A DNA stretch of 64,000 bases from Micromonospora kangleipakensis. GTDB taxonomy: Bacteria > Actinomycetota > Actinomycetes > Mycobacteriales > Micromonosporaceae. The stretch is taken from the NCBI RefSeq assembly GCF_004217615.1, contig NZ_SHLD01000001.1, positions 4,092,001 to 4,156,000 of the forward strand. The letters are read 5' to 3'. A program made the position numbers and the translations under genes. The notes beneath the pieces were generated by a model. The model searched no databases, was not told the DNA's origin, and saw only the letters and a list, made by a program, of their open reading frames with translations. Below, in pieces: positions 32,996 to 41,960 of the stretch; positions within the stretch are counted from its first letter, which is position 1, and every line of letters begins with the position of its first letter.

Positions 32996-33757
32996 ATGGG
33001 TTTACGGGCGCGATGGTCAGCCATCGTCGATCGCTTGTCGTCCTCCCATGCCGAAGCGTTTGCCGCAGGGTACGCGCGTGGGGCGTTCCGCAGAGCGAGC
33101 CGGCCTCGGGCGATCGCTGCTCTGGTCCAGGCCGCGGAAGGGATGTCGGTCAAGGGCGAGCACGCTATGGCGGAGGCCCTGTACCGCAAGGCGGCTGAAG
33201 CCGGAGACCACCGGGCCGTCGTGAAGCTGGTCAACTGGCCTGGTATCCGGGAGGACCGCGCTGCGATGGAGGCCGTGTATCGGACGGCGATCACGGCCGG
33301 TGACGTTCAGTCGTGGGCGTCTTTGGCGGTGCTGCGCGCCCGGCAGGGCGACACGGCCGAAGCTCGGGTGTTGTTCACGGTGGCCATCGAGTCCGGCAGC
33401 GTCAACGCGTTGACGATGTATGCGGGCTTCCTGCACAACCACGGCGAGCCCGGCGAGCTCAGTGAAGCGATCGAGCATCGCCGTCGCCAGGTGGCGGCCG
33501 GCGACACCGGTTCTCTGCCGATCCTCGGCGCGCTCTTGCTGACGGTGCCGCATCGACAGGTCGAAGCGGAGGCCTTGCTGCGTCAAGGTGCCGCGCTGTT
33601 GGAGAACCGTTGCCGATGCCTGCTCGCTGCGCTGCTGTTGGACCGGGGTGCAACCGGTGAAGCAGCTGAGCTGGTCCGGCGGGTACGCGCCACCGGTGAC
33701 GACCTGGTGCGTGGCTACGCCGAGCGGCTCGCGGAGGAGTACGAGTTGCCCTCGTAA
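32996..33757 (+). CDS. TPR/Sel1-like repeat protein
   Basis: 253 aa. Regular helix-turn-helix units (MAEALYRKAAEAGDHRAVVK, AMEAVYRTAITAGDVQSWAS, AEARVLFTVAIESGSVNALT, EAEALLRQGAALLENRCRCL) follow the TPR/Sel1 pattern of A-x-Y/L-x-K-A-A-x-x-G. Such proteins are scaffolds for protein interaction. No signal or membrane segment. No Shine-Dalgarno precedes ATG 32996, so a leaderless start is possible. Single-gene module. Confidence 0.7.
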   Translation: MGLRARWSAIVDRLSSSHAEAFAAGYARGAFRRASRPRAIAALVQAAEGMSVKGEHAMAEALYRKAAEAGDHRAVVKLVNWPGIREDRAAMEAVYRTAITAGDVQSWASLAVLRARQGDTAEARVLFTVAIESGSVNALTMYAGFLHNHGEPGELSEAIEHRRRQVAAGDTGSLPILGALLLTVPHRQVEAEALLRQGAALLENRCRCLLAALLLDRGATGEAAELVRRVRATGDDLVRGYAERLAEEYELPS

Positions 33758-33807
33758 TCTCCCCGGACTAACAGCAGTACGCGGCCGGGCGGCCCTCGCG
33801 ACTGAAC

Positions 33808-33842
33808 ATCCGGATCTGCCGCAGGTCGCGCGCTGGTCCGGG
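33808..33842 (+). repeat. Dispersed TGCCG element, copy 27 (left half)
   Basis: CATCCGGATC-TGCCGCAGGTCGCGCGCTGG. No right half. Confidence 0.5.
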
Positions 33843-33883
33843 GACCCGGTGTCGGGAATCGGCAACAGTGGCACACTTCGCTC

Positions 33884-34078
33884 GTGAACGCGACGGAGGC
33901 AGTCGCCCGGCTCTCGGAGGTCGTGGATTCTCTCGCGGCGCAGGGCTTCGACACCCGACCGCTGGTGGTCGATTCGCCCGCTTCGCCAGGCGAGGTCGAT
34001 GCGGTAGAGGGGTCAACTGGGGTGCAAGCTGCCGACGTCGTTGTGGCACTGCCTGACGACCGTCGTCAGCCGGATGGA
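33884..34078 (+). pseudogene. Truncated SMI1/KNR4-like gene
   Basis: GTG start at 33884. EAVARLSEVVDSLAAQGFDT and the segment PASPGEVDAVEGSTGVQ match the N-terminus of SMI1/KNR4 (SUKH) immunity-type proteins (usual pattern P-A-T-x-x-E-I-D-x-V-E). After ~60 codons the similarity ends, exactly where a partial repeat copy (34081) begins. The frame stays open to 34213 with unrelated sequence. The rest of the gene is missing. Confidence 0.55.
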
Positions 34079-34080
34079 GG

Positions 34081-34112
34081 TGCCCGCTTCTGCCGCTGCT
34101 CGCGCGACGTCG
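34081..34112 (+). repeat. Dispersed TGCCG element, copy 28 (left half)
   Basis: GTGCCCGCTTC-TGCCGCTGCTCGCGCGACG. It lies directly at the point where the SMI1-like gene is cut. Confidence 0.5.
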
Positions 34113-34638
34113 CCGGCCGGTGGGGATCGGTCGGCGCAGCGTCGATCAGTCAAGGAATCGAGCGGCAGTGCCGGCCGGGGGCGCCGAAATTCGCGAACAT
34201 TGACACTCGCTAGATCTCGGTGGCGTCTAAACTCGCCGACATCGGTCGCCGTGAGTCGCGAATGACCACACGGGTTCACGGTGACCGCGCCCGGTCACAG
34301 CACTTGGGATGCCGAAGGCACCAGCTTGTTTGAACTGGCCAACCGGCAGCCGACCGGCGCCCAGGGAGCAGACTCGTAAGACTGTCGGCACGCCGACGGA
34401 TCACCACCCACGACGCCCGACCGGTTTGGCATCGGTGATCCGCAACCCGGCAGCACAATCACGCCAGGCCCACTTGGAACCGCTACGTCCCCGGGCCGGC
34501 CGACAGGTCGAAGTAGGGCAGCAGTCCTCGAAGGCCCCGATCACCCACCGTCCGCGACGCGGAGCGGCTGACGGGTCGCGGGCCGTGGCCCGGTCAGGGG
34601 GATCGCGGTAGATGACGTGGCTGTCCATTATTGGTGCC
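34113..34638. other. Intergenic region without a recognisable gene
   Basis: Two ATTCGCGA-type sequences at about 34188 and 34256 are inverted relative to each other and could be the ends of a lost small element. The rest gives only short open frames with no protein-like pattern. Confidence 0.35.
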
Positions 34639-36453
34639 ATGACGTCAGTAGGCGGCCAGCGGGTGAGGGATGCGGACGGTCGAGCGCACAGTCCTGTCGA
34701 GCAGCGACTGATTGAGTCCGTCGCCTGCGGCGAGGTGCTCGATCTGGCCGGTGACGGGCCGGTCGACGAGGCAGCGATGCGGGCCTGGGGCGATGAGCGG
34801 ACGGTCTCGGCTTCGGTCATCCGTGAGCTCGTCCGCGGCCGTCTGGTCAGCGAACCCGACCCACACGGCCTGCGGCTACGCGGAGCCCGGATCGCCGGTC
34901 AGATCGATTTGGAGAACATCACCAGTGACCTGGCGCTGGAGCTGCGCGACTGTTTACTGCCCAGCGGCTTGAATCTCCGCAAGGCCCAACTGTTGGCGGT
35001 TGCCTTGACCGGGTGCCGAATCGAGCAAGCGGCAGATTCGGACGACGCGCCAGTCGACGCCACACGCTTTGCCGCGCGGGTGCTCTCGCTCGAAAGGAGC
35101 ACCGCCACCTGCGCCAGCGAGCAAGGCACGATCCGGCTGCTCGCTGCCCACATCGGCACATTGGACTGCAGCGGAGCGCGGCTGGAGAACACCACCGGAC
35201 CCGCCCTCGACGCCGACGGCCTCCAGGTCGACCAAAGCGTGTTCCTGCGCGACGGGTTCACCGCCACCAGCGCCAGCGAGCGAGGCACGATCCGGCTACT
35301 CGGTGCCCACCTCGGCGGCCAACTGAACTGCAGCGGAGCGCGGCTGGAGAACACCACCGGACCCGCCCTCAACGCCGACCACCTCCAAGTCGACCAGGAC
35401 GTGTTCCTGCACAACGGGTTCACCGCCACCAGCGCCAGCGAGCAGGGCACGATCCGGCTACTCGGTGCCCACCTCGGCGTCCTGTACTGCAGCGGGGCGC
35501 GGCTGGAGAACACCACCGGACCCGCCCTCGAAGCCGACCAGCTCCAGGTCGACCGGGACGTGGCCCTGGTCGGCGGGTTCACCGCCACCAGCGCCAGCGA
35601 GCTGGGCACGATCCAGCTGCTCGGTGCCCACATCGGCGGCGTCCTGTACTGCAGCGGGGCGCGGCTGGAGAACACCACCGGACCCGCCCTCAACACCGAC
35701 GGCCTCCGGGTCGACCAGGACGTGCTCCTGGACGACGGCTTCACCGCCACCAGCGCAGATGGCCAGGCGGTGCTGGTGTTCACCGGTGCGCGGATTGGCG
35801 GGACTTTCCGCCTCGACACCGACCGAGCGACGCACACCGCACCGGACCAGGGATCGCTGATCGAGTTGGACGGCCTCACCTACAGCGGGCTGCCGCAGCC
35901 AGCGTCACTGCGGCGCTGGCTGACCCTGCTGCGCGAGCACACCCCCGGCTACGCCGCCCAGCCCTACCAGCACCTCGCCGCCGCTTACCGCGCCGCCGGC
36001 CACGACCGCGACGCCCGCACCATTCTCATCGCCCAACGCCGCGACCAAATCCAGCGCGCCGGACTGGCCGGGTCCGAACGCGCCTGGGGTCGCCTCACCG
36101 GCATCACCCTCGGCTACGGCTACCAGCCCTGGCGTACCCTGCTCTTGCTCCTCGCCACGCTTGCGACGGCAGTCACCCTCAGCGTCATCGGCGGCCACCA
36201 CGGCGGCCTCGCCCAAAAGCCGACGATCACCGGAGCAGTCGCAGCCACCGCCTGCACCACCATCGACCAGATCGGCGTGGGCCTCGACCTCGGTACCCCA
36301 CTGATCAACACCGGCGCCCGCGAGCGCTGCCAACCCACCAACGCCCCCGTCGGCCAAACCCTCACCATCGCCGGCTGGTTCCTGCAACTGCTCGCCTGGA
36401 CCTTCGCCACCCTCTTCATCGCCGGTTTCACCAGCGCAGTCCGCAAAACCTGA
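34639..36453 (+). CDS. Beta-solenoid protein with tandem 53-54-residue repeats and C-terminal membrane helices
   Basis: 604 aa. Residues ~80-390 form repeated strands. Four near-identical units begin CSGARLENTTGPAL and end GFTATSASE-GTIRLLGAHLG, consistent with a right-handed beta-solenoid. Residues ~415-470 are helical (YQHLAAAYRAAGHDRDARTI). Hydrophobic segments at ~495-515 and ~575-598 anchor the C-terminus in the membrane. Related actinomycete proteins are labelled membrane-associated oxidoreductase without proof. The ATG at 34639 lacks a clear ribosome site; ATG 34612 is an alternative. Confidence 0.7.
   Translation: MTSVGGQRVRDADGRAHSPVEQRLIESVACGEVLDLAGDGPVDEAAMRAWGDERTVSASVIRELVRGRLVSEPDPHGLRLRGARIAGQIDLENITSDLALELRDCLLPSGLNLRKAQLLAVALTGCRIEQAADSDDAPVDATRFAARVLSLERSTATCASEQGTIRLLAAHIGTLDCSGARLENTTGPALDADGLQVDQSVFLRDGFTATSASERGTIRLLGAHLGGQLNCSGARLENTTGPALNADHLQVDQDVFLHNGFTATSASEQGTIRLLGAHLGVLYCSGARLENTTGPALEADQLQVDRDVALVGGFTATSASELGTIQLLGAHIGGVLYCSGARLENTTGPALNTDGLRVDQDVLLDDGFTATSADGQAVLVFTGARIGGTFRLDTDRATHTAPDQGSLIELDGLTYSGLPQPASLRRWLTLLREHTPGYAAQPYQHLAAAYRAAGHDRDARTILIAQRRDQIQRAGLAGSERAWGRLTGITLGYGYQPWRTLLLLLATLATAVTLSVIGGHHGGLAQKPTITGAVAATACTTIDQIGVGLDLGTPLINTGARERCQPTNAPVGQTLTIAGWFLQLLAWTFATLFIAGFTSAVRKT
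35163..35755 (+). repeat. Tandem DNA repeats inside the solenoid gene
   Basis: AACACCACCGGACCCGCCCT recurs at 35188, 35350, 35509 and 35671, spaced 162, 159 and 162 bp. The units are almost identical at DNA level, including silent positions, so they duplicated recently or are kept alike by recombination. Confidence 0.9.
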
Positions 36454-37169
36454 CCCATGTCACGTTGAGCCACCAACGCCAAGGGAACTCGCTCCGATCA
36501 AATACGCGCTACTGCCAGTCAAGCGCCGCGCACACTTTCGGCGGTAGCACCAGCCCAAGGTCAACAAACTTTGCTCGGCGCAGCGACCATCGCCAGCGGG
36601 ATCGCGATCATCGGCTTCGGCGCCGTCGGCCTGCACCACGTCGGTGTTGTCACGCGTGTACGGCAGCGGTTCACCGCCCTGACCCAGAACCACCGTCCCA
36701 GCCCACCCGAGAATCACCAGCCCCAACGACGCACCGTAACCGCGCCGCCCCAGAGCAGGAGCACTCGCACCACACGAATACGGACTCCTGCCAGTCGCTT
36801 GGGCGGCCAGGGAGCTCCGAAGCGGAGGTGCGGGCGTTCGTCCCGTGACTCAACGTCGGCGAGGATCCCGTGACCGGCAGCCTCCACGCCAGTCTGGCGC
36901 AGTGGCTGGCCGGGTCGAGGCAGCCGGCGCCGTACGTCGCCAGCCAGGGGACCGTCCTCGGACGCGCCGACTGGGGTGCACATCAAACCTGGAGGACGAC
37001 CAGGTGTCGGTGGGCGACGCTCCCGCGCACGATCGCGCGCGAGAGCGTCGCCCTCTGATATTCGCGTTGCGTCGCGGGCCTCGAGCGCCTTAGCGTTGCT
37101 TTCCTCATGTGCAGGGCGGACGTGCCGTGTCTGCGGCTATGAGTCAGCAGATCGGAGATGCGGAGCGGG
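36454..37169. other. Intergenic region, about 700 bp, no supported gene
   Basis: A plus-strand frame near 36571-36700 begins with a hydrophobic stretch (GAATIASGIAIIGFGAVGLH) that could be a remnant membrane helix, but the rest is proline/arginine-rich read-through. No repeat copy is seen here. Confidence 0.4.
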
Positions 37170-37892
37170 ATGACTACTCACCTTTTTGCACTCTGCTTCG
37201 ATGCGAACGACCCGCTCCGTCTCGCGCGCTTCTGGGCCGGCGTCCTGGGCTGGGAGATGGCCGACGATCCCCACGACGGCATCGCCCTCCTGCCGAGCGA
37301 TGACACCGGGTTCCGGATCCGATTTTTCTCGACCCAGGAGCAGAAGGCCGGCCAGAACCAGATGCACTTCGATCTGACGAGCACGTCCCTCGAGGACCAG
37401 CAGCAGACGGTGGCGACGTCGCTCGGACTCGGCGCCCAGCACATCGACATCGGTCAACGCCCGGAGGAGGGTCATGTGGTGCTCGCCGACCCCGAAGGCA
37501 ATGAGTTCTGCGTCATCGAGCCGGGCAACAACTTCCTTGCCGACTGCGGATTCATCGGAGCGCTTGCGTGCGACGGTTCGCAGGAGGTCGGGTACTTCTG
37601 GAGCGAAGCGCTGGGCTGGCCCTTGGTCTGGGACCAGGACCAGGAGACCGCGATCCGCTCGCCGCGCGGCGGGCCGAAGATCACGTGGGGCGGTCCGCCA
37701 CTGATGCCGACGACAGGGAAGAACCGGCTGCATTTCGACCTCGCTCCACCTGTCGACGGTGATCAGCAAGCGGAGGTCGACCGTCTCGTCTCCCTCGGGG
37801 CGACTCGAATCGACATCGGCCAGGACGAGGTCAGCTGGGTGGTGATGGCCGATCCCGATGGCAATGAGTTCTGTGTCTTGACCCCCCGATAG
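37170..37892 (+). CDS. Two-domain VOC (glyoxalase-like) protein
   Basis: 240 aa. Two homologous VOC halves follow each other: LFALCFDANDPLRLARFWAG to VVLADPEGNEFCVIEPG (~4-113) and FIGALACDGSQEVGYFWSEA to VVMADPDGNEFCVLTPR (~120-240). Each has HFDL and the D-P-x-G-N-E-F-C end. This is the glyoxalase-like type common in actinomycetes; no substrate is known. ATG 37170 is favoured over 37158 by the spacing to GGAGCGGG. A GCAGGctccgCCTGC hairpin at ~38090, between it and the convergent gene, may terminate both. Confidence 0.85.
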   Translation: MTTHLFALCFDANDPLRLARFWAGVLGWEMADDPHDGIALLPSDDTGFRIRFFSTQEQKAGQNQMHFDLTSTSLEDQQQTVATSLGLGAQHIDIGQRPEEGHVVLADPEGNEFCVIEPGNNFLADCGFIGALACDGSQEVGYFWSEALGWPLVWDQDQETAIRSPRGGPKITWGGPPLMPTTGKNRLHFDLAPPVDGDQQAEVDRLVSLGATRIDIGQDEVSWVVMADPDGNEFCVLTPR

Positions 37893-38010
37893 CGCGACCA
37901 GGTTCGGGTGGGCGGCGACCCTGCAGATCGCGATCATCGGCTAGCAGAGAGCCACCGGGCGTGAGTCCCCGCCAAGGTCGTTCGGCTCGCTCGCGTTCCT
38001 GAAATCGTCA

Positions 38011-38070
38011 GACCGTCCGGATCTGCCGCAGAGCGCGCGGGACCCGCGACCTTGCCGCGGCTGGCGCAGA
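38011..38070 (+). repeat. Dispersed TGCCG element, copy 29 (degenerate)
   Basis: GTCCGGATC-TGCCGCAGAGCGCGCGG at 38015-38040, with a possible second motif TTGCCGCGG at 38052-38060. The outer arms no longer pair. Confidence 0.5.
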
Positions 38071-38130
38071 CGGCGATCGAGCAGCCTTTGGCAGGCTCCG
38101 CCTGCGGCATCGGGCGAGTGCTACCTCGAC

Positions 38131-38538
38131 CTACTGATCGGCCCTGCTCAAATCTGGGCTCAACGAATCGGTGCCGTCATCAAGGTCGCCGACGAGCGAG
38201 TCCGGGGCACGCATGCGCCACGCGTCGGTGACGAGCTCCTTCAGGCGATCGACGTTCACCTGCGCCAGCCGCAGCATGACCAGGGGCAGCCCGTCGTACG
38301 CGGGCGTGGTGAAGAAAACCTTGGGCTCGCCGAGGAGTAACGCCTGCTTCTCCGCTTCGTCGCCGACGTACAGCACCGCGATATCGGTCCGGATGAGGCG
38401 CGACGTACCGGGTCTGCGTTCGGGGTAGGACCAGACGAACCCTTTGTCGGCGACCCGGAAGTCGAAGCCGTCACTGTCGATCTCGACCACGTGAGGCAGC
38501 GCCAGTGCCAGGTGACGGACATCGTCGGCGTCAGCCAT
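38131..38538 (-). CDS. MmcQ/YjbR-family protein
   Basis: 135 aa. DDVRHLALALPHVVEIDSDG (5-24) and FRVADKGFVWSYPERRPG (~27-44) match the MmcQ/YjbR fold, with VFFTTPAYDGLPLVMLRLAQ and LKELVTDAWRMRAP completing it. Family members adopt a CyaY-like fold and some bind DNA; no reaction is known. ATG 38538. Convergent with the two-domain VOC gene. Confidence 0.85.
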   Translation of the reverse strand: MADADDVRHLALALPHVVEIDSDGFDFRVADKGFVWSYPERRPGTSRLIRTDIAVLYVGDEAEKQALLLGEPKVFFTTPAYDGLPLVMLRLAQVNVDRLKELVTDAWRMRAPDSLVGDLDDGTDSLSPDLSRADQ

Positions 38539-38929
38539 CGAGGTTGCTCCAGGACACCGCCTCCTGCATACGCACAGGCTAACCGCTACGCCGAACGCGA
38601 TCCTCGCCGGCCTGCAGGACCCGACAGCGAGGCGACCCGCCGGTGGCGGCAGAACCACCTGCGGACCGTGCAAAATCAATAGCAACAAGTAGCCGCTGGT
38701 CGCGCGCTGGAGGCTCAGGTAGTGGCGCACATCCGAAACTGTCGATGACAGCGCCTTCGTCAAGTGCTGCGGCAGGTCCGTCGGGTGCATCTTGGATGAC
38801 ACTGAGGAGACACCTGTTCGGGATCTCGATCCGGTCTATTTCGCGTGACGGATTGAGCGGACTCGTTGACCCGGCTGGGCCGCATCCGCTTCGGTGTGCT
38901 GGGCGGTCAGCCGGAACGGGGGCAGTGCC
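38539..38929. other. Intergenic region, nothing recognised
   Basis: About 390 bp without a protein-like frame, repeat copy or clear structure. Confidence 0.5.
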
Positions 38930-40098
38930 ATGCATTCTTCTACGGCGCCAGTAGATTCGGCGCAGCCTCGGCCGGCGCGGGGATGGCGAACGGTCGCGGT
39001 GGTGGGCGTGGCGATCGTCGTGTTGGTGGCGGCGGGGATGGTGGCGTGGCGCGCGGCGGCTCAGCGGCAGGGGTCTGTGCCTCCCGCGGCCGCAGGGGTC
39101 GAGGAGGTGTTCACCAATCTGCCGCCTCAGCTGCGGCCGCCAGCCAAGGTGGCGGACCTGCCGAGTGAACGCGGGGTGGGCCGGGGCGCGCTGATGTACC
39201 ACCTGGAGGCCGACGTGGGCAGCTACGACCCCGCTACCCGAACGTTCGACCAGAACGATGTCTATCTGGTGACCCGGTCGGGTGAGCATTTCCGCGTCGG
39301 GCGCACGCCCGCGAGTCCTGGGCCTCTGAACCTGTCACTGTCGCCTGATGGGCGCTGGCTGGCCGCCAAACGGAACGGTCAATGGCGGGTGAGGGACCTC
39401 TCGGGCACGGCGGAGTACGAGGTGGCGAACGGGTACGAGCTGTGGCTGTGGTCCACGGACGCCCGCTCGTTGCTGCTGGCCAAACCGGGCGTGGACGGCC
39501 GGACCTTCGGGCCATGGCACTGCCGGGTGGCGGGGTGCGGCCGCTCGGCGTGCGTACCCCCAACGTCGCCACCGAGGTGGCCTTCATCGGCGGTAGGGAG
39601 CTTGCGGTGTTCGATTCGAATCCACTGATCGGTCCGTCCGGGTTGCAGGAGCTGAGCATCACGCTGAGGGACGTAGTTACGGGCGCGTCCCGGAAGCTGC
39701 CAGTGGTCGTACCCGGCCAGCCGGGGCCGGGTGAGGTGGCAGGTCCGATCGTTGCGCTGTGGCACGCGGGCGGGAGCCCGCCGAGTATCTGGGTGGAGGT
39801 TGGCCGCCCCGATCTGCCGCCCACCGGCAGCCCGGAGGGGATGCTGGTGGCGCCGTCCGTGGCGCTGCTGGGCGTCGACGTGACCTCGGGTGCCGCCACC
39901 GCCAGGATCGAGATGCCTTCTATCGGTGCGGATGGGCCGCAGCTCTGTCGAGGCGTGGTGGCCGACGGCGTCGTCCTGCAGCGCTGGACCGCGACCAACA
40001 CCGAGCTGATCGTCGTCGACCCGCGCCGCAACATCCGCCGCGTCGTGACGACGCTCCCCGAGTCGGTGACCGTACTCGCCCCCGGCGCCAGGGCGTAG
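38930..40098 (+). pseudogene. Membrane-anchored propeller-like protein with a frameshift
   Basis: The first frame starts at ATG 38930, with a hydrophobic anchor RTVAVVGVAIVVLVAAGMVA (~20-39), and continues to GVDGRTFG (about 39510). The remainder (MALPGGGVRPLGVRTP to VTVLAPGARA) lies in another frame and ends at 40098. The total length is one base short of a multiple of three. Rejoined, ~389 aa with LSLSPDGRWLAAKRNGQWRV and similar WD40/TolB-like blades, a single-pass protein with an extracytoplasmic propeller. The frameshift may be real or a sequencing error. Confidence 0.7.
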
Positions 40099-40310
40099 CC
40101 AACGTTGCGCACAGGGCAGCCACCCGAGAACTGCTGGCCATCGAACCCGTTCCTGGCCTGCCGAACCCCGAACTGGTGAGGCACGCGCATCCGCCGGCCC
40201 CGGCCACCGCATGGCTGGCTCCGACAGGCAGACTTGATCTTCAAGTGGATCGCAGTAGTTGAGCGACGGTCATACCGTTTGATGGCCGTTATGGGCTGGT
40301 CAGGGTGGTG

Positions 40311-40493
40311 TCACCAGGTGTCGGGGTGGTCGAGGTCGCGAGCCGGCCGGTACCCGCTGAGGACCGCCAGGCCTTCCGACTCGGTGTAGCCGTTCCCCCA
40401 ACCCTTGAGGAACGCCTCGACGCCGCATGGCTTGACGAACATCTCCAGTACCTCGCTGCCCTGCCTGCGTGCCCCAGCGGCTAATGACTTCAT
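40311..40493 (-). pseudogene. Small gene remnant
   Basis: A minus-strand frame ending FVKPCGVEAFLKGWGNGYTE and SEGLAVLSGYRPARDLDHP before a stop at 40311 looks like the C-terminus of a real protein. The upstream part is in a different frame or missing. Family not recognised. Confidence 0.4.
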
Positions 40494-40820
40494 CGGCGTC
40501 CGTCAACGCGCTCTCAAACCGCTGGTCGCGCGGTCGCGACATCCGGTAGTGGCGAGTTGACGACGTTCAATCGATTGGGTTGTGCTGGCAGTCGAAGCCG
40601 CGGTGGTCGTAAGGCGCGCCAAGCTCAGCGTTGTTCCGGGTGGTTCCTACTGACACCGCCGCCGCTGGCCGGGCGTCACCCGCAACGCGACGCGTGCGGT
40701 GCGGTGCACGACCCGCGGGGCGGCGGGATCCCGACGACGAGGCAAGAACCGAAGCCAACACCACCCCTACGACATTTCCCCAACCCCGAACAACCCGGCC
40801 AACGTTTGTGGACACGGCAC

Positions 40821-41959
40821 TAGTGCGGTGCGCCAGAAATTCGCCTGATAAGTGGGTATGGTGGTGGGATGCCGAGGACTGGGCGTCCCACCCCGCCGCT
40901 GACGTTGACCGATGAAGAACGTGCGACATTGACCCGATGGTCGCGGCGGGCGAAGACGGCGCAGGTCCTCGCGATGCGCTCCCGGATCATTCTGGCCTGC
41001 GCCGATGGCGGCTCGAACACTGATGTGGCAACGGCACTGGGTGTTCATCTGTCCACGGTGGGGAAATGGCGTCGCCGATTTTTGAAGCTGCGGCTGGACG
41101 GACTGATCGACGAGCCGCGGCCGGGTCGTCCTCCGTCCATCGGTTTGGACCGGGTCGAAGAGGTCGTCGTCGCCACCTTGGAGCAGACGCCACGTAACGC
41201 CACCCACTGGTCGCGTACCTCCATGGCGGAGAAGTCCGGACTGTCGAAGTCCACCGTCGGACGGATCTGGCGGGACTTCGGCCTCAAGCCGCATCTGGCC
41301 GACACGTTCAAGCTCTCCACGGATCCGCAGTTCATCGAGAAGGTCGTCGACGTGGTCGGGCTCTACCACAACCCGCCCGAACGGGCCGTGGTGCTCTGCG
41401 TGGATGAGAAGTCGCAGATCCAGGCCCTGGACCGGTCCCAGCCGGTGCTGCCGATGATGCCCGGCATGCCCGAACGCCGCACCCACGACTACGCCCGCAA
41501 CGGCATCACCAGCCTGTTCGCCGCGTTCAACATCGCCGACGGCACCGTCATCGGCGAACTGCACCGCCAGCACCGCGCGACCGAGTTCAAGAAGTTCCTG
41601 GCCACGATCGACAAAGCCGTGCCAGCCGATCTGGACGTGCACCTGGTCTGCGACAACTACGGCACCCACAAGACCCCCGCCGTGCGGGCGTGGCTGGCCC
41701 GCCATCCCCGCTTCCACATGCACTTCACACCGACCGGTTCCTCCTGGATCAACCAGGTCGAACGCTGGTTCGGCTACCTCACAGAGCAGAAGATCCGCCG
41801 CGGCGCCCACAAGAGCGTTCACAGCCTGGAAGCCGACATCCGCACCTGGATCGCAGACTGGAACACCAACCCCAGGCCCTTCACCTGGACCAAGACCGCC
41901 GAGGAGATTCTCGAATCACTCGCACGATTTTGTAGGCGGATTTCTAGCGCAGCACACTA
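40821..41959 (+). mobile_element. IS630-family insertion sequence, intact
   Basis: The left end GTGCGGTGCGCCAGAAATTC and the complement of the right end, GTGTGCTGCGCTAGAAATCC, are related inverted repeats. Both are flanked by the TA target duplication at 40821-40822 and 41958-41959. One transposase gene is inside. Confidence 0.95.
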
Positions 41960-41960
41960 G
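40869..41960 (+). CDS. IS630-family transposase
   Basis: 363 aa. The N-terminal HTH is TDVATALGVHLSTVGKWRRR (~55-74), with a second winged HTH at ~105-140. The DDE catalytic residues are D in VVLCVDEKSQIQ (~178), D in LVCDNYGTHK (~262) and E in SSWINQVERWFGYL (~299). The stop codon TAG is made from the TA target duplication plus the next base, so the host site supplies the end of the gene. Intact. Confidence 0.95.
   Translation: MPRTGRPTPPLTLTDEERATLTRWSRRAKTAQVLAMRSRIILACADGGSNTDVATALGVHLSTVGKWRRRFLKLRLDGLIDEPRPGRPPSIGLDRVEEVVVATLEQTPRNATHWSRTSMAEKSGLSKSTVGRIWRDFGLKPHLADTFKLSTDPQFIEKVVDVVGLYHNPPERAVVLCVDEKSQIQALDRSQPVLPMMPGMPERRTHDYARNGITSLFAAFNIADGTVIGELHRQHRATEFKKFLATIDKAVPADLDVHLVCDNYGTHKTPAVRAWLARHPRFHMHFTPTGSSWINQVERWFGYLTEQKIRRGAHKSVHSLEADIRTWIADWNTNPRPFTWTKTAEEILESLARFCRRISSAAH

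Noticed and set aside
34401..34640. Transposase remnant on the minus strand
   Set aside because: Arg/Pro-rich frames typical of high-GC shadow translation; I could not place any transposase motif.
36571..36873. Small membrane peptide gene
   Set aside because: Only the first 25 residues look like a helix; the remainder is low-complexity Pro/Arg/Thr read-through and no ribosome site is present.
39145..39160. Repeat copy at AATCTGCCGCC inside the propeller gene
   Set aside because: It is within coding sequence, has no second motif or arms, and is explained by codons.
39805..39820. Repeat copy at GATCTGCCGCC
   Set aside because: Same reason: a chance match within the coding sequence of the frameshifted propeller gene.
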